64,000 nt of DNA from positions 1-64,000 of the forward strand of contig CAVOUI010000007.1 in assembly GCA_963699525.1 (NCBI GenBank), in the 5' to 3' direction. Below the pieces are notes generated by a model, which saw nothing but the letters and a program-made list of their open reading frames with translations, was not told the DNA's origin and did no database searches. Below are positions 1 through 15,464 of the stretch, in pieces. The position numbers were made by a program, and so were the translations under genes. Position 1 is the stretch's first letter, and each line of letters begins with the position of its first letter. This DNA is from SG8-41 sp963699525 (lineage in GTDB: Bacteria; Pseudomonadota; Gammaproteobacteria; Burkholderiales; SG8-41).

Positions 1-195
1 GGCCTCCTCGATGCGGGACGTATCTCCGAGCAGCGTGAAATAAACGCGGGCGTGCGCCTGGTCGGGCGTCACCTCGACGTCGGTGAGGGTAATCATGCCG
101 ACGCGGGGGTCCTTCAGTTCCAGCCGGATGATGTCGGAAAGCTCGCGCTGGACTTGCTCGGCAATGCGACGGCTGCGGGGGAAATCCTTCGGCAC
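1..195 (-). CDS. rbfA: Ribosome-binding factor A, N-terminal part (cut by window edge)
   Basis: RbfA binds free 30S subunits and helps mature the 16S 5' end. Sixty-five codons are visible from a GTG at 195 and the frame runs open off the left edge. The N-terminus (VPKDFPRSRRIAEQ, then LKDPRVGMITLTDVEV) has the family's SRRIAEQVQREL and DPR-hGMhTlTDVEV signatures. The alternative GTG at the infB stop runs into TGA after two codons, which decides the start at 195. It lies 13 bases downstream of the infB stop in the same operon, as in many proteobacteria. The C-terminal half of the KH-like fold is outside the window. Confidence 0.85.
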   Translation of the reverse strand, partial: MPKDFPRSRRIAEQVQRELSDIIRLELKDPRVGMITLTDVEVTPDQAHARVYFTLLGDTSRIEEA

Positions 196-208
196 GGCCT
201 CAGGGCAC

Positions 209-2729
<2,521 letters not shown>

Positions 2730-2745
2730 GGGGAAATCCGGGGGA

Positions 2746-4230
2746 TCAGGAGCCTGCTTCGGCGAACCACGGGGCGCGCGCTGCCATGATGAGCTGCTTG
2801 GCGCGGTCGGCCTCGAGCCCCGTCAGCTCCGTCAAGTCGTCGGTCGCGAAGTCGGCCAGCGCTTCCTGCGTGCCCACGCCCTTTGCGGCGAGCAGGCGCG
2901 CGGTGTCGTTGTCCATGCCCTCGACCTTCATCAGGTCCTCGATGTCGTGCTCGACCCGCTCTTCGGTCGCGATCGCCTGGGTGAGCAGCGCGTTGCGGGC
3001 GCGGCTACGCAGCTCGTTGATCGTGGCCTCGTCGAAGGACTCGATGTCCTGCATCTCGCTCATCGGGACGTAGGCGACCTCCTCGAGGGTATTGAACCCC
3101 TCTTCGACCAGGATTCCGGCGACTTCCTCGTCGACGTCGAGCTTTTCCATGAACATCGCCTTGATGCGCGCCGCCTCTTCCTCGGTCTTCTTCTGGGACT
3201 CTTCCTGCGTCATGATGTTGAGCTCCCAGCCCGTGAGCTCGCTCGCAAGCCGCACGTTCTGCCCGGTGCGACCGATGGCCTGCGCAAGGTTTTCCTCGTC
3301 CACCACGATGTCCATGCTGTGCGCTTCTTCGTCCACCTTGATCTTGCTCACTTCGGCAGGCGCGAGCGCGTTGATCACGAATTGCGCGGAGTCCTCGGCC
3401 CACAGAATGATGTCGACGCGCTCTCCGGCAAGCTCGGAGGTGACCGCCTGCACGCGCGAGCCGCGCATGCCGACGCAGGTGCCGATCGGATCGATCCGCC
3501 GGTCCTTCGAATGCACGGCGATCTTAGCCCGGGAGCCGGGGTCGCGCGCCGCCGCCTTGATTTCGAGCAAGCCGTCCTCGAGCTCCGGCACCTCGAGCTC
3601 GAACAGCTTCACCAGGAATTCCGGCGCCGTGCGCGACAGGATGAGCTGCGGCCCCCGGCTCGCGCGGTCGGTCTTCCAGACGTAGGCCCGCACCCGGTCG
3701 CCCATGCGCAGGTTCTCTTTCGGAATCATCTGGTCGCGGGGCAGCAGGGCTTCCAGGCGCCCCGATTCGACGATGGCGTTGCCGCGCTCCATGCGCTTGA
3801 TGACGCCGGTGACGAGCGGCTCCTTGCGGGCGAGGAAATCGTTCAGGATCTGCTCGCGCTCGGCATCGCGGATCTTCTGGAGGATGACCTGCTTCGCCGT
3901 CTGCGCGCCGATTCGGCCGACCTCGAGGGCGCCGAGCGGCTGCTCGATATACTCGCCCGGCTGCGCCGCCGGATTCTGCTTCTTCGCGTCGCTCAGGGCA
4001 ATCTGGCGCGCCGCCTCCTCGACCTCACCGTCGTTCATCACCTGCCAGCGGCGGAAGAACGAGAACTCGCCTGTTACGCGGTCGACCGAGGCACGAACGT
4101 CGATGTCCTCCTGAAAGCGCTTCTTGGTGGCCGAGGCGAGCGCGAGTTCGAGCGCGCCGAACACGATCTCCTTGTCGACGTTCTTCTCCCGCCCCAGAGC
4201 ATCCACCAGCAGCAGTATTTCCCGGCTCAT
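2746..4230 (-). CDS. nusA: Transcription termination/antitermination factor NusA
   Basis: NusA binds RNA polymerase and nascent RNA, affecting pausing, termination and rrn antitermination. The 494 residues show an N-terminal polymerase-binding domain (MSREILLLVDALGREK, to about 125), an S1 domain (about 135-200), two KH domains with CVGMRGSRVQAV and IGRTGQNVRLASELTG (about 230-345), and two C-terminal acidic helix-hairpin-helix repeats (about 370-490), as in E. coli-type NusA. It lies between rimP (14-base gap) and infB in one minus-strand operon. The boxA sites of the rrn operon in this window are the kind of target NusA complexes act on. Confidence 0.97.
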   Translation of the reverse strand: MSREILLLVDALGREKNVDKEIVFGALELALASATKKRFQEDIDVRASVDRVTGEFSFFRRWQVMNDGEVEEAARQIALSDAKKQNPAAQPGEYIEQPLGALEVGRIGAQTAKQVILQKIRDAEREQILNDFLARKEPLVTGVIKRMERGNAIVESGRLEALLPRDQMIPKENLRMGDRVRAYVWKTDRASRGPQLILSRTAPEFLVKLFELEVPELEDGLLEIKAAARDPGSRAKIAVHSKDRRIDPIGTCVGMRGSRVQAVTSELAGERVDIILWAEDSAQFVINALAPAEVSKIKVDEEAHSMDIVVDEENLAQAIGRTGQNVRLASELTGWELNIMTQEESQKKTEEEAARIKAMFMEKLDVDEEVAGILVEEGFNTLEEVAYVPMSEMQDIESFDEATINELRSRARNALLTQAIATEERVEHDIEDLMKVEGMDNDTARLLAAKGVGTQEALADFATDDLTELTGLEADRAKQLIMAARAPWFAEAGS

Positions 4231-4244
4231 TTCCCGCGCTCCCG

Positions 4245-4673
4245 CTATAGGTTAGGCACCAGGCGCGCCGTCTCCACGTTGCCGAGATCGAGCGACAGCA
4301 CTTTGCCCTCGACCTCCAGCTGCAGCCGGCCGGCACCGGCCTCGCGCACTACGCCGACAAAATTACGCTGCCCCTCGACGGGCAGGCGCATCCTCACGCG
4401 CGCCCGCTGGCCGGCGAAGCGCACGAAATCCCGCTCTCCTTTCAGCAGCCGGTCCAGTCCGGGCGATGACACCTCGAGCCGCTCGTAGCCCACGCCCTCG
4501 ACCGCCAGCACCCGACTGACCTGGTGGCTCACGGTCGCGCAGTCATCGACGGTAACGCCACCTGGCTTGTCGATGTAGATGCGCAACAATCCGCCTCTGG
4601 TCGGGCGCTCGACGCCCGCCAGTTCGTAACCCATGCCGCTGACGGTAGCCTCCAATATCTCGTTCAAATCCAT
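4245..4673 (-). CDS. rimP: Ribosome maturation factor RimP
   Basis: RimP assists late 30S assembly. The 142-residue protein from MDLNEILEATVSGMGYELAG has the RimP signatures LRIYID, VDDCATVSHQVSRVLAVE, YERLEVSSPGLDRLLK and a C-terminal Sm-like domain (residues about 80-142). The ATG at 4673 is chosen over an in-frame TTG at 4697 because the TTG lies inside the T-run that follows a terminator-like hairpin. No strong Shine-Dalgarno is visible at either start. It is the first gene of rimP-nusA-infB-rbfA. Confidence 0.93.
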   Translation of the reverse strand: MDLNEILEATVSGMGYELAGVERPTRGGLLRIYIDKPGGVTVDDCATVSHQVSRVLAVEGVGYERLEVSSPGLDRLLKGERDFVRFAGQRARVRMRLPVEGQRNFVGVVREAGAGRLQLEVEGKVLSLDLGNVETARLVPNL

Positions 4674-4686
4674 GGCGAATACGCGC

Positions 4687-4717
4687 CGCACAAACAAAAA
4701 ATGGGCGAACCGCCCAT
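4687..4717 (-). terminator. Terminator-like hairpin in the rimP leader (possible attenuator)
   Basis: The minus strand has a perfect 7-bp stem, ATGGGCG-gtt-CGCCCAT, at 4717-4701, followed at once by TTTTTGTTTG. That is the shape of an intrinsic terminator. It sits downstream of the predicted promoter and only 28 bases before the rimP ATG, so it could only act by shutting off its own operon. A weaker CCCC...GGGG hairpin (4744-4729) precedes it. Confidence 0.6.
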
Positions 4718-5243
4718 CTTTTCAGTGTCCCCAGAGAATCGGGGTGCCAAGTGTATCAAAAATCACGCTCAAATCCAACAGGTTGGAGGTTGTTCGAGCC
4801 CGATTGCTGGCCGTGAGCGCGCCGCGCGTGCCGTCGGACAACCCATTGTTTTGGGATTCTATTTATTCCTGCTCGCGCCCAGCACGAGCCTGCAGCCGGA
4901 CTGGCTTTCCAAAAGAGGGGGCCGCTGGCGTCGGCCAACCGCGAATGCCATTTCGCCGTTCGTGCCGGTTGATGTGTGCTGCGCTGGAAAGCCACAACAG
5001 AAACCTGAGCAACGGCGCGATCGGGGCGTGCGCTCTGCGGAGTGTCTCTTGCTCATTTGTCACGCTACGCCTGCGCCCAGCAGTCGCATCGTACTGATGG
5101 CGAGACGATAAACATAGGAGGTCTCTCCTACCTGCTTTGCAATTGGCTAGCATCGATCCTGAAAAATCGTATACGCTTCGAATCTCACTGTTGCTGCCTC
5201 AATTCAAGTGACAACACAGACGGCGGAACAGCTCGGGAGGGAA
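4718..5243. other. Intergenic region between divergent rimP and GGDEF gene
   Basis: About 500 bases without a convincing gene. The left end holds the rimP promoter and leader. The rest (about 4790-5200) contains only short open frames with no ribosome-binding site and no recognisable product, and no tRNA or repeat. The right end must carry the promoter of the diguanylate cyclase, but no clear -35/-10 pair stood out. Confidence 0.5.
4750..4778 (-). promoter_or_regulatory. Candidate sigma-70 promoter of rimP-nusA-infB
   Basis: On the minus strand, TTGGAT (4778-4773) and TACACT (4755-4750) are separated by exactly 17 bases. Transcription would start near 4743 and leave a leader of about 70 nt before the rimP ATG. 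The two boxes match the consensus at four positions each, so this is a prediction only. Confidence 0.5.
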
Positions 5244-6440
5244 ATGACCAAGCGTCAGGACGTCGAGATCGGGGCGCCGGGCGATGAGTTCGCGCCCGGT
5301 GGCCGCGATGCGCAGCCGCCTCACCAGCTTGCCGATGCGATGGCGCTGCTGAAGCAGGAAGTCCGCGAGCGCAAGCAGGTCGAGGAGCGTCTCAATCAGT
5401 CGAACGAGCAACTGTTGGTCCGGTTGAACGAGCTGGAGCAGCGCGATCGCGACCACCTCACGCTGGGCAAGCTGAGCAACTACCTGAAGTCGTGTGTTTC
5501 GTCGGACGAAGCCTGTACCGTCATCACGGCATTCGGCCCGCAAATCATTCCCTCGGAAGCCGGGACCCTGTATCGCCTCAATACACCGGGCGGGTATCTG
5601 GAACGGGTCGCGGGCTGGGGCGAATTTACTGCCGAGGAGCGACTGTTCACCGTGCAGGATTGCTGGGCGCTGCGGCGCGGCCAGCTGCATTGGACGAACG
5701 GCGTGGGAACCGGGTTGCTGTGCCAGCATGCCACGGGCGCGGCGGAGTCGATATGCCCCTATATGTGCATACCGCTGGTTGCGCACGGCGAGACGGTAGG
5801 ACTGCTGTTCCTGCAGCGGCTACGAGCCGCCGGTAATTCCGCGGTGAGCGTGGCTCCGGAATCAAAACTGCAGCTTGCCTCGGCTCTGGGAGAGGAAATC
5901 AGCCTCGCGCTGGCCAACCTCAAGCTGCGCGATACGCTGCGCCAGCAAACCCTGCGCGATCCCCTGACCGGCTTGTACAACCGCCGCTTCCTCGAGGAAT
6001 ACCTCGTCCACGAGCGGGTGCGGGCGACGCGCAAGAACCGTCCGCTTTCGGTCATCATGCTCGACATCGACCACTTCAAGCGCGTCAACGACACCTTTGG
6101 CCACGACGCGGGCGATGCCGTCCTGCGGCGCATGGGTCTCGTGCTGCAGGGCCATGTTCGCGGGAGCGACATCGCGTGCCGCATCGGAGGGGAGGAGTTC
6201 GCGCTGCTGCTGCCGGAAGCATCGTTGATGATCGCCTACCAGCGGGCGGAGCGCATCCTCGACACCGTGCGCCATATGCAGATCAAGCATCGCGGGCAGA
6301 CCCTCGGAGCGATTACCGTTTCACTCGGCGTCGCGGCGTTTCCGAAGCACGGCGACACGCCCGAGGCGCTCATTCGAGCCGCCGATCAGGCGCTCTACCA
6401 GGCGAAGCAGAGCGGGCGCAACAAGCTTGCGTCGGCGTAG
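5244..6440 (+). CDS. GAF-GGDEF diguanylate cyclase
   Basis: Predicted cytoplasmic enzyme making cyclic di-GMP. About 398 residues: a short coiled coil (VRERKQVEERLNQSNEQL), a GAF sensor domain (about 70-215), and a GGDEF domain (about 235-395) with DPLTGLYNRR, DIDHFKRVNDTFGHDAGD and an intact GGEEF signature motif. No membrane segment is seen. The start is placed at the ATG at 5244 because GGGAGG lies just before it. An in-frame GTG at 5208 has no such site. It stands alone, facing the 3' end of the rrn operon across a bidirectional terminator. The GAF ligand is unknown. Confidence 0.85.
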   Translation: MTKRQDVEIGAPGDEFAPGGRDAQPPHQLADAMALLKQEVRERKQVEERLNQSNEQLLVRLNELEQRDRDHLTLGKLSNYLKSCVSSDEACTVITAFGPQIIPSEAGTLYRLNTPGGYLERVAGWGEFTAEERLFTVQDCWALRRGQLHWTNGVGTGLLCQHATGAAESICPYMCIPLVAHGETVGLLFLQRLRAAGNSAVSVAPESKLQLASALGEEISLALANLKLRDTLRQQTLRDPLTGLYNRRFLEEYLVHERVRATRKNRPLSVIMLDIDHFKRVNDTFGHDAGDAVLRRMGLVLQGHVRGSDIACRIGGEEFALLLPEASLMIAYQRAERILDTVRHMQIKHRGQTLGAITVSLGVAAFPKHGDTPEALIRAADQALYQAKQSGRNKLASA

Positions 6441-6480
6441 AGCCGCGGTTAGCGGCAAGCCTCCTCCCCTGCCCGTTCAG

Positions 6481-6520
6481 AAACAAAAAAGCCCGGCCTC
6501 GATGAGGCCGGGCTTTTCCG
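6481..6520 (-). terminator. Bidirectional intrinsic terminator, rrn operon / GGDEF gene
   Basis: Perfect 10-bp stem gcccggcctc-gat-gaggccgggc at 6491-6513 with an A-run on its left (T-run on the minus strand, TTTTTTGTTT) and a T-run on its right. It ends the minus-strand rrn operon just after 5S and can also end the plus-strand GGDEF gene. Confidence 0.9.
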
Positions 6521-6530
6521 TTTCATGGGT

Positions 6531-6645
6531 GCCTGACGATGTCCTACTTTCGCACGGAATACACCGTACTATCATCGGCGCTGAGGCGTTTCACGGCCCT
6601 GTTCGGAATGGGAAGGGGTGGGACCACCTCGCTATGGTCGTCAGA
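6531..6645 (-). rRNA. rrf: 5S ribosomal RNA
   Basis: About 115 nt. The minus strand begins with TCTGACGACCATAGCGAGGT, contains CCACCCCTTCCCATTCCGAA, and ends with a matching TCGTCAGGCA arm. The ends are approximate. It is the last gene of the rrn operon, about 160 nt after 23S. Confidence 0.93.
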
Positions 6646-6803
6646 CGTAGCTCGCAGGCTCCTGGCTGTCAGCGATCGGCATTCAGCCAAGAGCCGATAT
6701 TCGGAGAAGTAAAGGATTCGATCGATTGTATCTGGCAAATCCTGGTTCACCTGAGCGCCGGCCGGCAGCGAGTTGCTGACAGCTGAATGCTCACGGTTAT
6801 AGG

Positions 6804-9838
<3,035 letters not shown>

Positions 9839-10035
9839 CTATAACCCTGAGCCCTCGGGCTCGCGCCCGAAGTTCGTGGCTACAGGTGAACTCGTGTTTG
9901 CCCGCATTCGACCCTTTTGCGCGTCGAATGCGACGATACAATCAAACCCAGTTCCCGATTCAAATTGAGCGCGAGCCTCATTATTCATGAGCGCCCGCGG
10001 TTCGCATCGAACCGGGACCTTTACTTCTTCCGAAT

Positions 10036-10047
10036 TGTTAAAGAACG
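10036..10047 (-). promoter_or_regulatory. boxA antitermination site in the 16S-23S spacer
   Basis: The minus strand reads CGTTCTTTAACA, close to the boxA consensus TGCTCTTTAACA, located before 23S. NusB/S10 binding here would keep transcription going into 23S (known of the element). Confidence 0.7.
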
Positions 10048-10132
10048 CTACAGCCTTCACGCGTCATGCGTGATGGATAAGGAGTAACGGGCCGCAACCC
10101 TCACTCGTCATTCATCACTCATCACTGAAACC

Positions 10133-10208
10133 TGGTGGAGGTGAACGGGATCGAACCGATGACCTCCTGCTTGCAAAGCAGGCGCTCTCCCAACTGAGCT
10201 ACACCCCC
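10133..10208 (-). tRNA. alaT: tRNA-Ala (TGC)
   Basis: 76 nt with encoded CCA. The minus strand starts GGGGGTGTAGCTCAG. The anticodon stem-loop CCTGCTTTGCAAGCAGG presents TGC, and the T arm has GGTTCGATCCC. It lies in the 16S-23S spacer. Confidence 0.97.
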
Positions 10209-10217
10209 GAAAAGCCG

Positions 10218-10294
10218 TGGTGGGTCTGGTTGGATTTGAACCAACGACCCCACGCTTATCAAGCGTGTGCTCTGACCAGCTGAGCTACAGACCC
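10218..10294 (-). tRNA. ileT: tRNA-Ile (GAT)
   Basis: 77 nt with encoded CCA. The minus strand starts GGGTCTGTAGCTCAGCTGG. The anticodon arm, ending in TGATAAGCGTG, presents GAT, and the T arm is GGTTCAAATCC. Ten bases upstream of tRNA-Ala in the rrn spacer. Confidence 0.97.
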
Positions 10295-10442
10295 TGAAAT
10301 CCAGGATCCTGGATCGAGGACTGAAGATTGAGGGCGGAGACAGCATGTTGCCCACGTTGCTCAATCCTCATTCCTCACTCCTCAATCCCGCTTTGGACGA
10401 CAGCCGATAAGAGTGGACACCGGGCGCGAGAGGGCAAGTCTC

Positions 10443-11979
<1,537 letters not shown>

Positions 11980-12111
11980 TAATCACTGCAAAGTATTAAC
12001 TCGCTTGACGTATGTTTCGTCGTGCGAGCACTTCTGTTGCTTGAGATTCCGCGTACGCAGTAGCGACGCGGGCCCCCAGACACCAGGTGCCCACACTTAT
12101 CGGCTGTAGAT

Positions 12112-12123
12112 TGTTAAAGAGCG
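12112..12123 (-). promoter_or_regulatory. boxA antitermination site in the rrn leader
   Basis: The minus strand reads CGCTCTTTAACA about 130 nt before 16S. It is followed by CAGCCGATAAGTGTGGGCAC, typical of proteobacterial rrn leaders. Confidence 0.75.
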
Positions 12124-12200
12124 TTTCTAAGAGGTACCGCGGATGCGCTGCGGCCTGGCTTAGGGGATACCGGAGAACTCGTCCGCCGGGATCCGGAAGC

Positions 12201-12277
12201 TGGTAGCGGGGAGAGGATTTGAACCTCTGACCTTCGGGTTATGAGCCCGACGAGCTGCCAGACTGCTCCACCCCGCG
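12201..12277 (-). tRNA. Initiator tRNA-fMet (CAT)
   Basis: 77 nt with encoded CCA. It begins CGCGGGGTGGAGCAGTCTGG. The unpaired C1 opposite A72 and the GGGCTCATAACCC anticodon arm with three G-C pairs mark an initiator, not an elongator, tRNA. It lies on the same strand as, and about 220 nt upstream of, 16S with no terminator between, so it may be the first gene of the rrn transcript. Confidence 0.95.
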
Positions 12278-12288
12278 CTAGACGTGGA

Positions 12289-12319
12289 ATTATAACCGCG
12301 CTGGGCGAGGTGGAGTCAA
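12289..12319 (-). promoter_or_regulatory. Promoter of tRNA-fMet (and perhaps the rrn operon)
   Basis: On the minus strand, TTGACT (12319-12314) and a perfect TATAAT (12294-12289) are separated by 19 bases. The tRNA begins about 12 bases after the -10 box, so the leader would be only a few nucleotides. No second clear promoter was found between the tRNA and boxA. Confidence 0.6.
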
Positions 12320-12362
12320 AAGATTTTCTATCGGATTTTCAGTGGCCTGTGCCGGCGCTGGG

Positions 12363-15300
12363 TCATCGTCCCACCACGTCGGATACGGGCCGCCGGTTGC
12401 TGCGCAGCCAGCCCACTATGCGCTCCATGCTGGCATAGAAGGTGGGGGTCACGTAGAGCGTCAGCATCTGGGAGAACACCAGCCCACCCACCACGGCGAT
12501 GCCGAGCGGCTGGCGCATCTCCGAGCCGGTTCCGGTACCGATAGCCAGCGGCAGGCACGCGCAAATCGCCGACAGGGTCGTCATCATGATCGGCCTGAAG
12601 CGGATCAGGCAGGCCTCCACGATCGCTTCCTGCGCCGGCAATCTCTTTTCACGCTGCAGCTGGATCGCGAAATCCACCATCATGATGCCGTTCTTCTTGA
12701 CCAGGCCGACCAGCAGGATGATTCCCACGAAGCTGAAGATATTCAGCTCCATGCCGGTGATCAGGAGCATCAGCAGCGCCCCGAAGCCGGCGAAGGGCAG
12801 CGCGGTCAGGATGGTGATGGGGTGCGCGTAGTGCTCGTAGAGGATCGCGAGCACCATGTAGATCACCAGGATCGTGATCAGGAGGAGTACGGGCAGCGTG
12901 CGGAAAGCATCCTGGAAAGCCTTGGCGCTGCCCGCCATCGTGGCGGTCACTCCCGCGGGAAGGGATTCGCGCGCCAGCTGTTCGATGCGGCCAACGGCTT
13001 CGCCTACCGACGTGTTGGGCGCCAGGTTGAAGGACAGCACGACCGCTGGCAATTGCCCGTAGTGACTCACCGACACCGGACCCACCCCCATTTTGATGTC
13101 GGCAACCGCGTGGATGGGCACCATCCTCCCGCTCACCGACTGTACGTAGAGAGAACGCAGCGCATTGATGTCCTTCTGGAAAGCGCGGGTCCAGCTCGAG
13201 CAGCACGAAGTATTGGTCCGTCGCGCCGTACAGCGTGCTGATCTGGCGACCCCCGTAGGCGTTGTAGAGCGTGGACTCGATTTGCTGCGGTGACACGCCG
13301 AGAGCTGCAGCGCGGTCGCGCAGGATGGAAATCTGGATCTCCGGGTTGCGCAGTTCCAGACTGGTGCTCACTTCACGCAGCAACGGGGATTCCAGCAGCT
13401 TAGCCTCCAGCTCCTGCGCCTCGGCGTAGAGCAGCTTGAGATCCGATCCCTGCACGACCATCTGGTAGTCGGCGTTGCCGATCAGGCCGCCGATGTTGAT
13501 GGACGGTGGGTTGCTCATGAACACTCGCACGCCCTGCGCGCCGCCAGCGAAGGAACGGCGCAATTCCTGGATCACCTGGTCGGCGCCGAGGCTGCGCTCC
13601 TTGCGCGGCTTCAGGCGGATGATGATGCGCCCGAGGTTGTCTCCCGTGATGCCGCCCGTGCCCTGCCCGGCGGCGGACTGCACTGCCTCCACGGCCGGAT
13701 GCTTGCGGACTGTGTCGGTCACGGCCTTCACTCTGCGCTCGAGCTCCACAAACGTGATGCCCTCGGGTGCCCGCACGTTGCCGAAAATCACCCCGGTATC
13801 CTGCCGCGGGATGAATCCTTGCGGTACCAATTTGTAGATGACGACGATCAGGACCAGGAACCCGGCCGACCCCAGAAGCATCAACCCCCGGTGCCGCATG
13901 GTCCAGCGGAGCGTGGTGCCATAGAAGTCGCGCGACGAGTCGAACATGCGCTCGAACAACTGGTAAACGCGGCTGTGGCCGTGCGTCGGCCTGAGCAACA
14001 GGCTGCACAGCATGGGTGTCATGGAAAGGGAAACCGCGCCGGAGATGAGCACCGCCACGCCCACCGTGACAGCAAACTCGCGGAACAGGCGCCCGAGCAG
14101 CCCTTCCATGAAAAGTATCGGAATGAAGACCGCGGCCAGGGATACCGTCATCGACAGCACGGTGAAGGCGATTTCTCTCGATCCCTCGAACGCCGCCCGC
14201 ATCCGGTCTTTGCCCATCTCCATGTGGCGCGTGATGTTCTCGAGCACCACGATGGCGTCGTCCACCACGAACCCGACGGCGAGGATGATCGCCATCAGCG
14301 ACAGATTATTCAGGCTGAATCCGAGCAGGTACATCGCGCCGAACGTTCCGATGACCGATGTCGGAAGGATCAAGGCCGTGATCAAGGTGGATCGCGCGTT
14401 GCGCAGGAACGCCAGTATGACGAGCACCACGAGAATGACGGAAAGCACGAGGTGGAACTCCACCTCGTGGATCGAGGACTGGATGAACTCGGCGCGGTCG
14501 TTCACGACGTTGAACCGGACCCCGGGAGGCGCCTCGCTTTCCATCAGCGGAAACAACTCGCGTATCTTCCGCACCACCTCGACGGTGTTCGCTCCGGGCT
14601 GGCGGTAGATGGCGAGCAGGATGCAGCGCTCGTCGTTGAGCCAGCTCTTGACCCTCAGGTTCTCGACGCTGTCCTCGGCGCGACCGATATCGGAAAGCCG
14701 CACCGGCATCCCGTCCTGGTAGGCGACGATGAGCTCGTTGAAATTCTGGGCGCGCTGCAGGCCGGCGGATGACTTGACGGTGAAATTGCGCGTGCTTCCC
14801 TGCAGCACGCCGGAGGGCAGGTTGCTGTTCGCGTTCTGTATCGCGCTGACCACCCGATCGAGCCCCAGCCCCCGCTTCGACAGCGCCTCCGGGTCCAGGT
14901 AAACGCGAACCGCAAATTTCTGCGATCCGAAGACGACCACCTGGGCAACGCCGGTCACCGTCGACAGGCGCTGCGCCACCTGCGTGTTCGCGAAATCATC
15001 CAGTTGCTGCAACGGAAGCGTCTGGGCGCTCAATGCCAGGAACAGGACCGGCGCGTCAGCCGGGTTGAGCTTGCGCAGGGTCGGGGGATCGATATCGCCG
15101 GGCAGCCTTCTCATGGCCTGCGAGATCGCGGTCTGCACGTCCTGCGCGGCCGCGTCTATGTCCCGCTCCAGACTGAACTGCAGGGTGATGCGGCTCCGGC
15201 CCGGCGTGTTGACCGAGTTCATCGTCTCGACGCCCGATATCTGGCTGAACTGCCGCTCCAGCGGCGTCGCGACCGTGGCGGCCATGACCTCGGGATTCGC

Positions 15301-15459
15301 GCCGCGCAGCTCCGCGTCGACCCGGATGGTTGGAAAGTCCACGTTGGGCAATTCGTTGACCGGGAGCGTGCGAAAGGCTACCACCCCAAAAATGATGATC
15401 GCCGCCACGATCACCGTCGTTGCGATCGGCCGCTCGATGAAGATCTTCGAGAGATTCAT
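12363..15459 (-). CDS. RND multidrug efflux permease, with a single-base frameshift
   Basis: Inner-membrane proton-driven pump of the hydrophobe/amphiphile RND class (MdtB/AcrB-like). It begins MNLSKIFIERPIATTVIV and has the usual two halves: large periplasmic loops after TM1 and TM7, and VGFVVDDAIVVLENI in TM4. After QYFVLLELDPRF the frame breaks. The next frame carries QSVSGRMVPIHAVADI and the final membrane helices with the VGLVKKNGIMMVDF motif. Removing one extra base near 13178 (ttt-c-cag) gives 1,032 codons, exactly RND length. A sequence error or a young null allele both fit. It is the last gene of an outer-membrane factor, adaptor and permease operon, starting five bases after the adaptor ends. 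The substrate is unknown. Confidence 0.93.
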
Positions 15460-15464
15460 GGCCG

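Noticed and set aside
4674..4697. TTG start for rimP at 4697
   Set aside because: It lies in the T-run after the leader hairpin and adds unconserved residues; the ATG at 4673 matches the family start.
4785..4830. tRNA-like GTTCGAGCCC segment
   Set aside because: No acceptor stem, anticodon arm or CCA can be folded around it.
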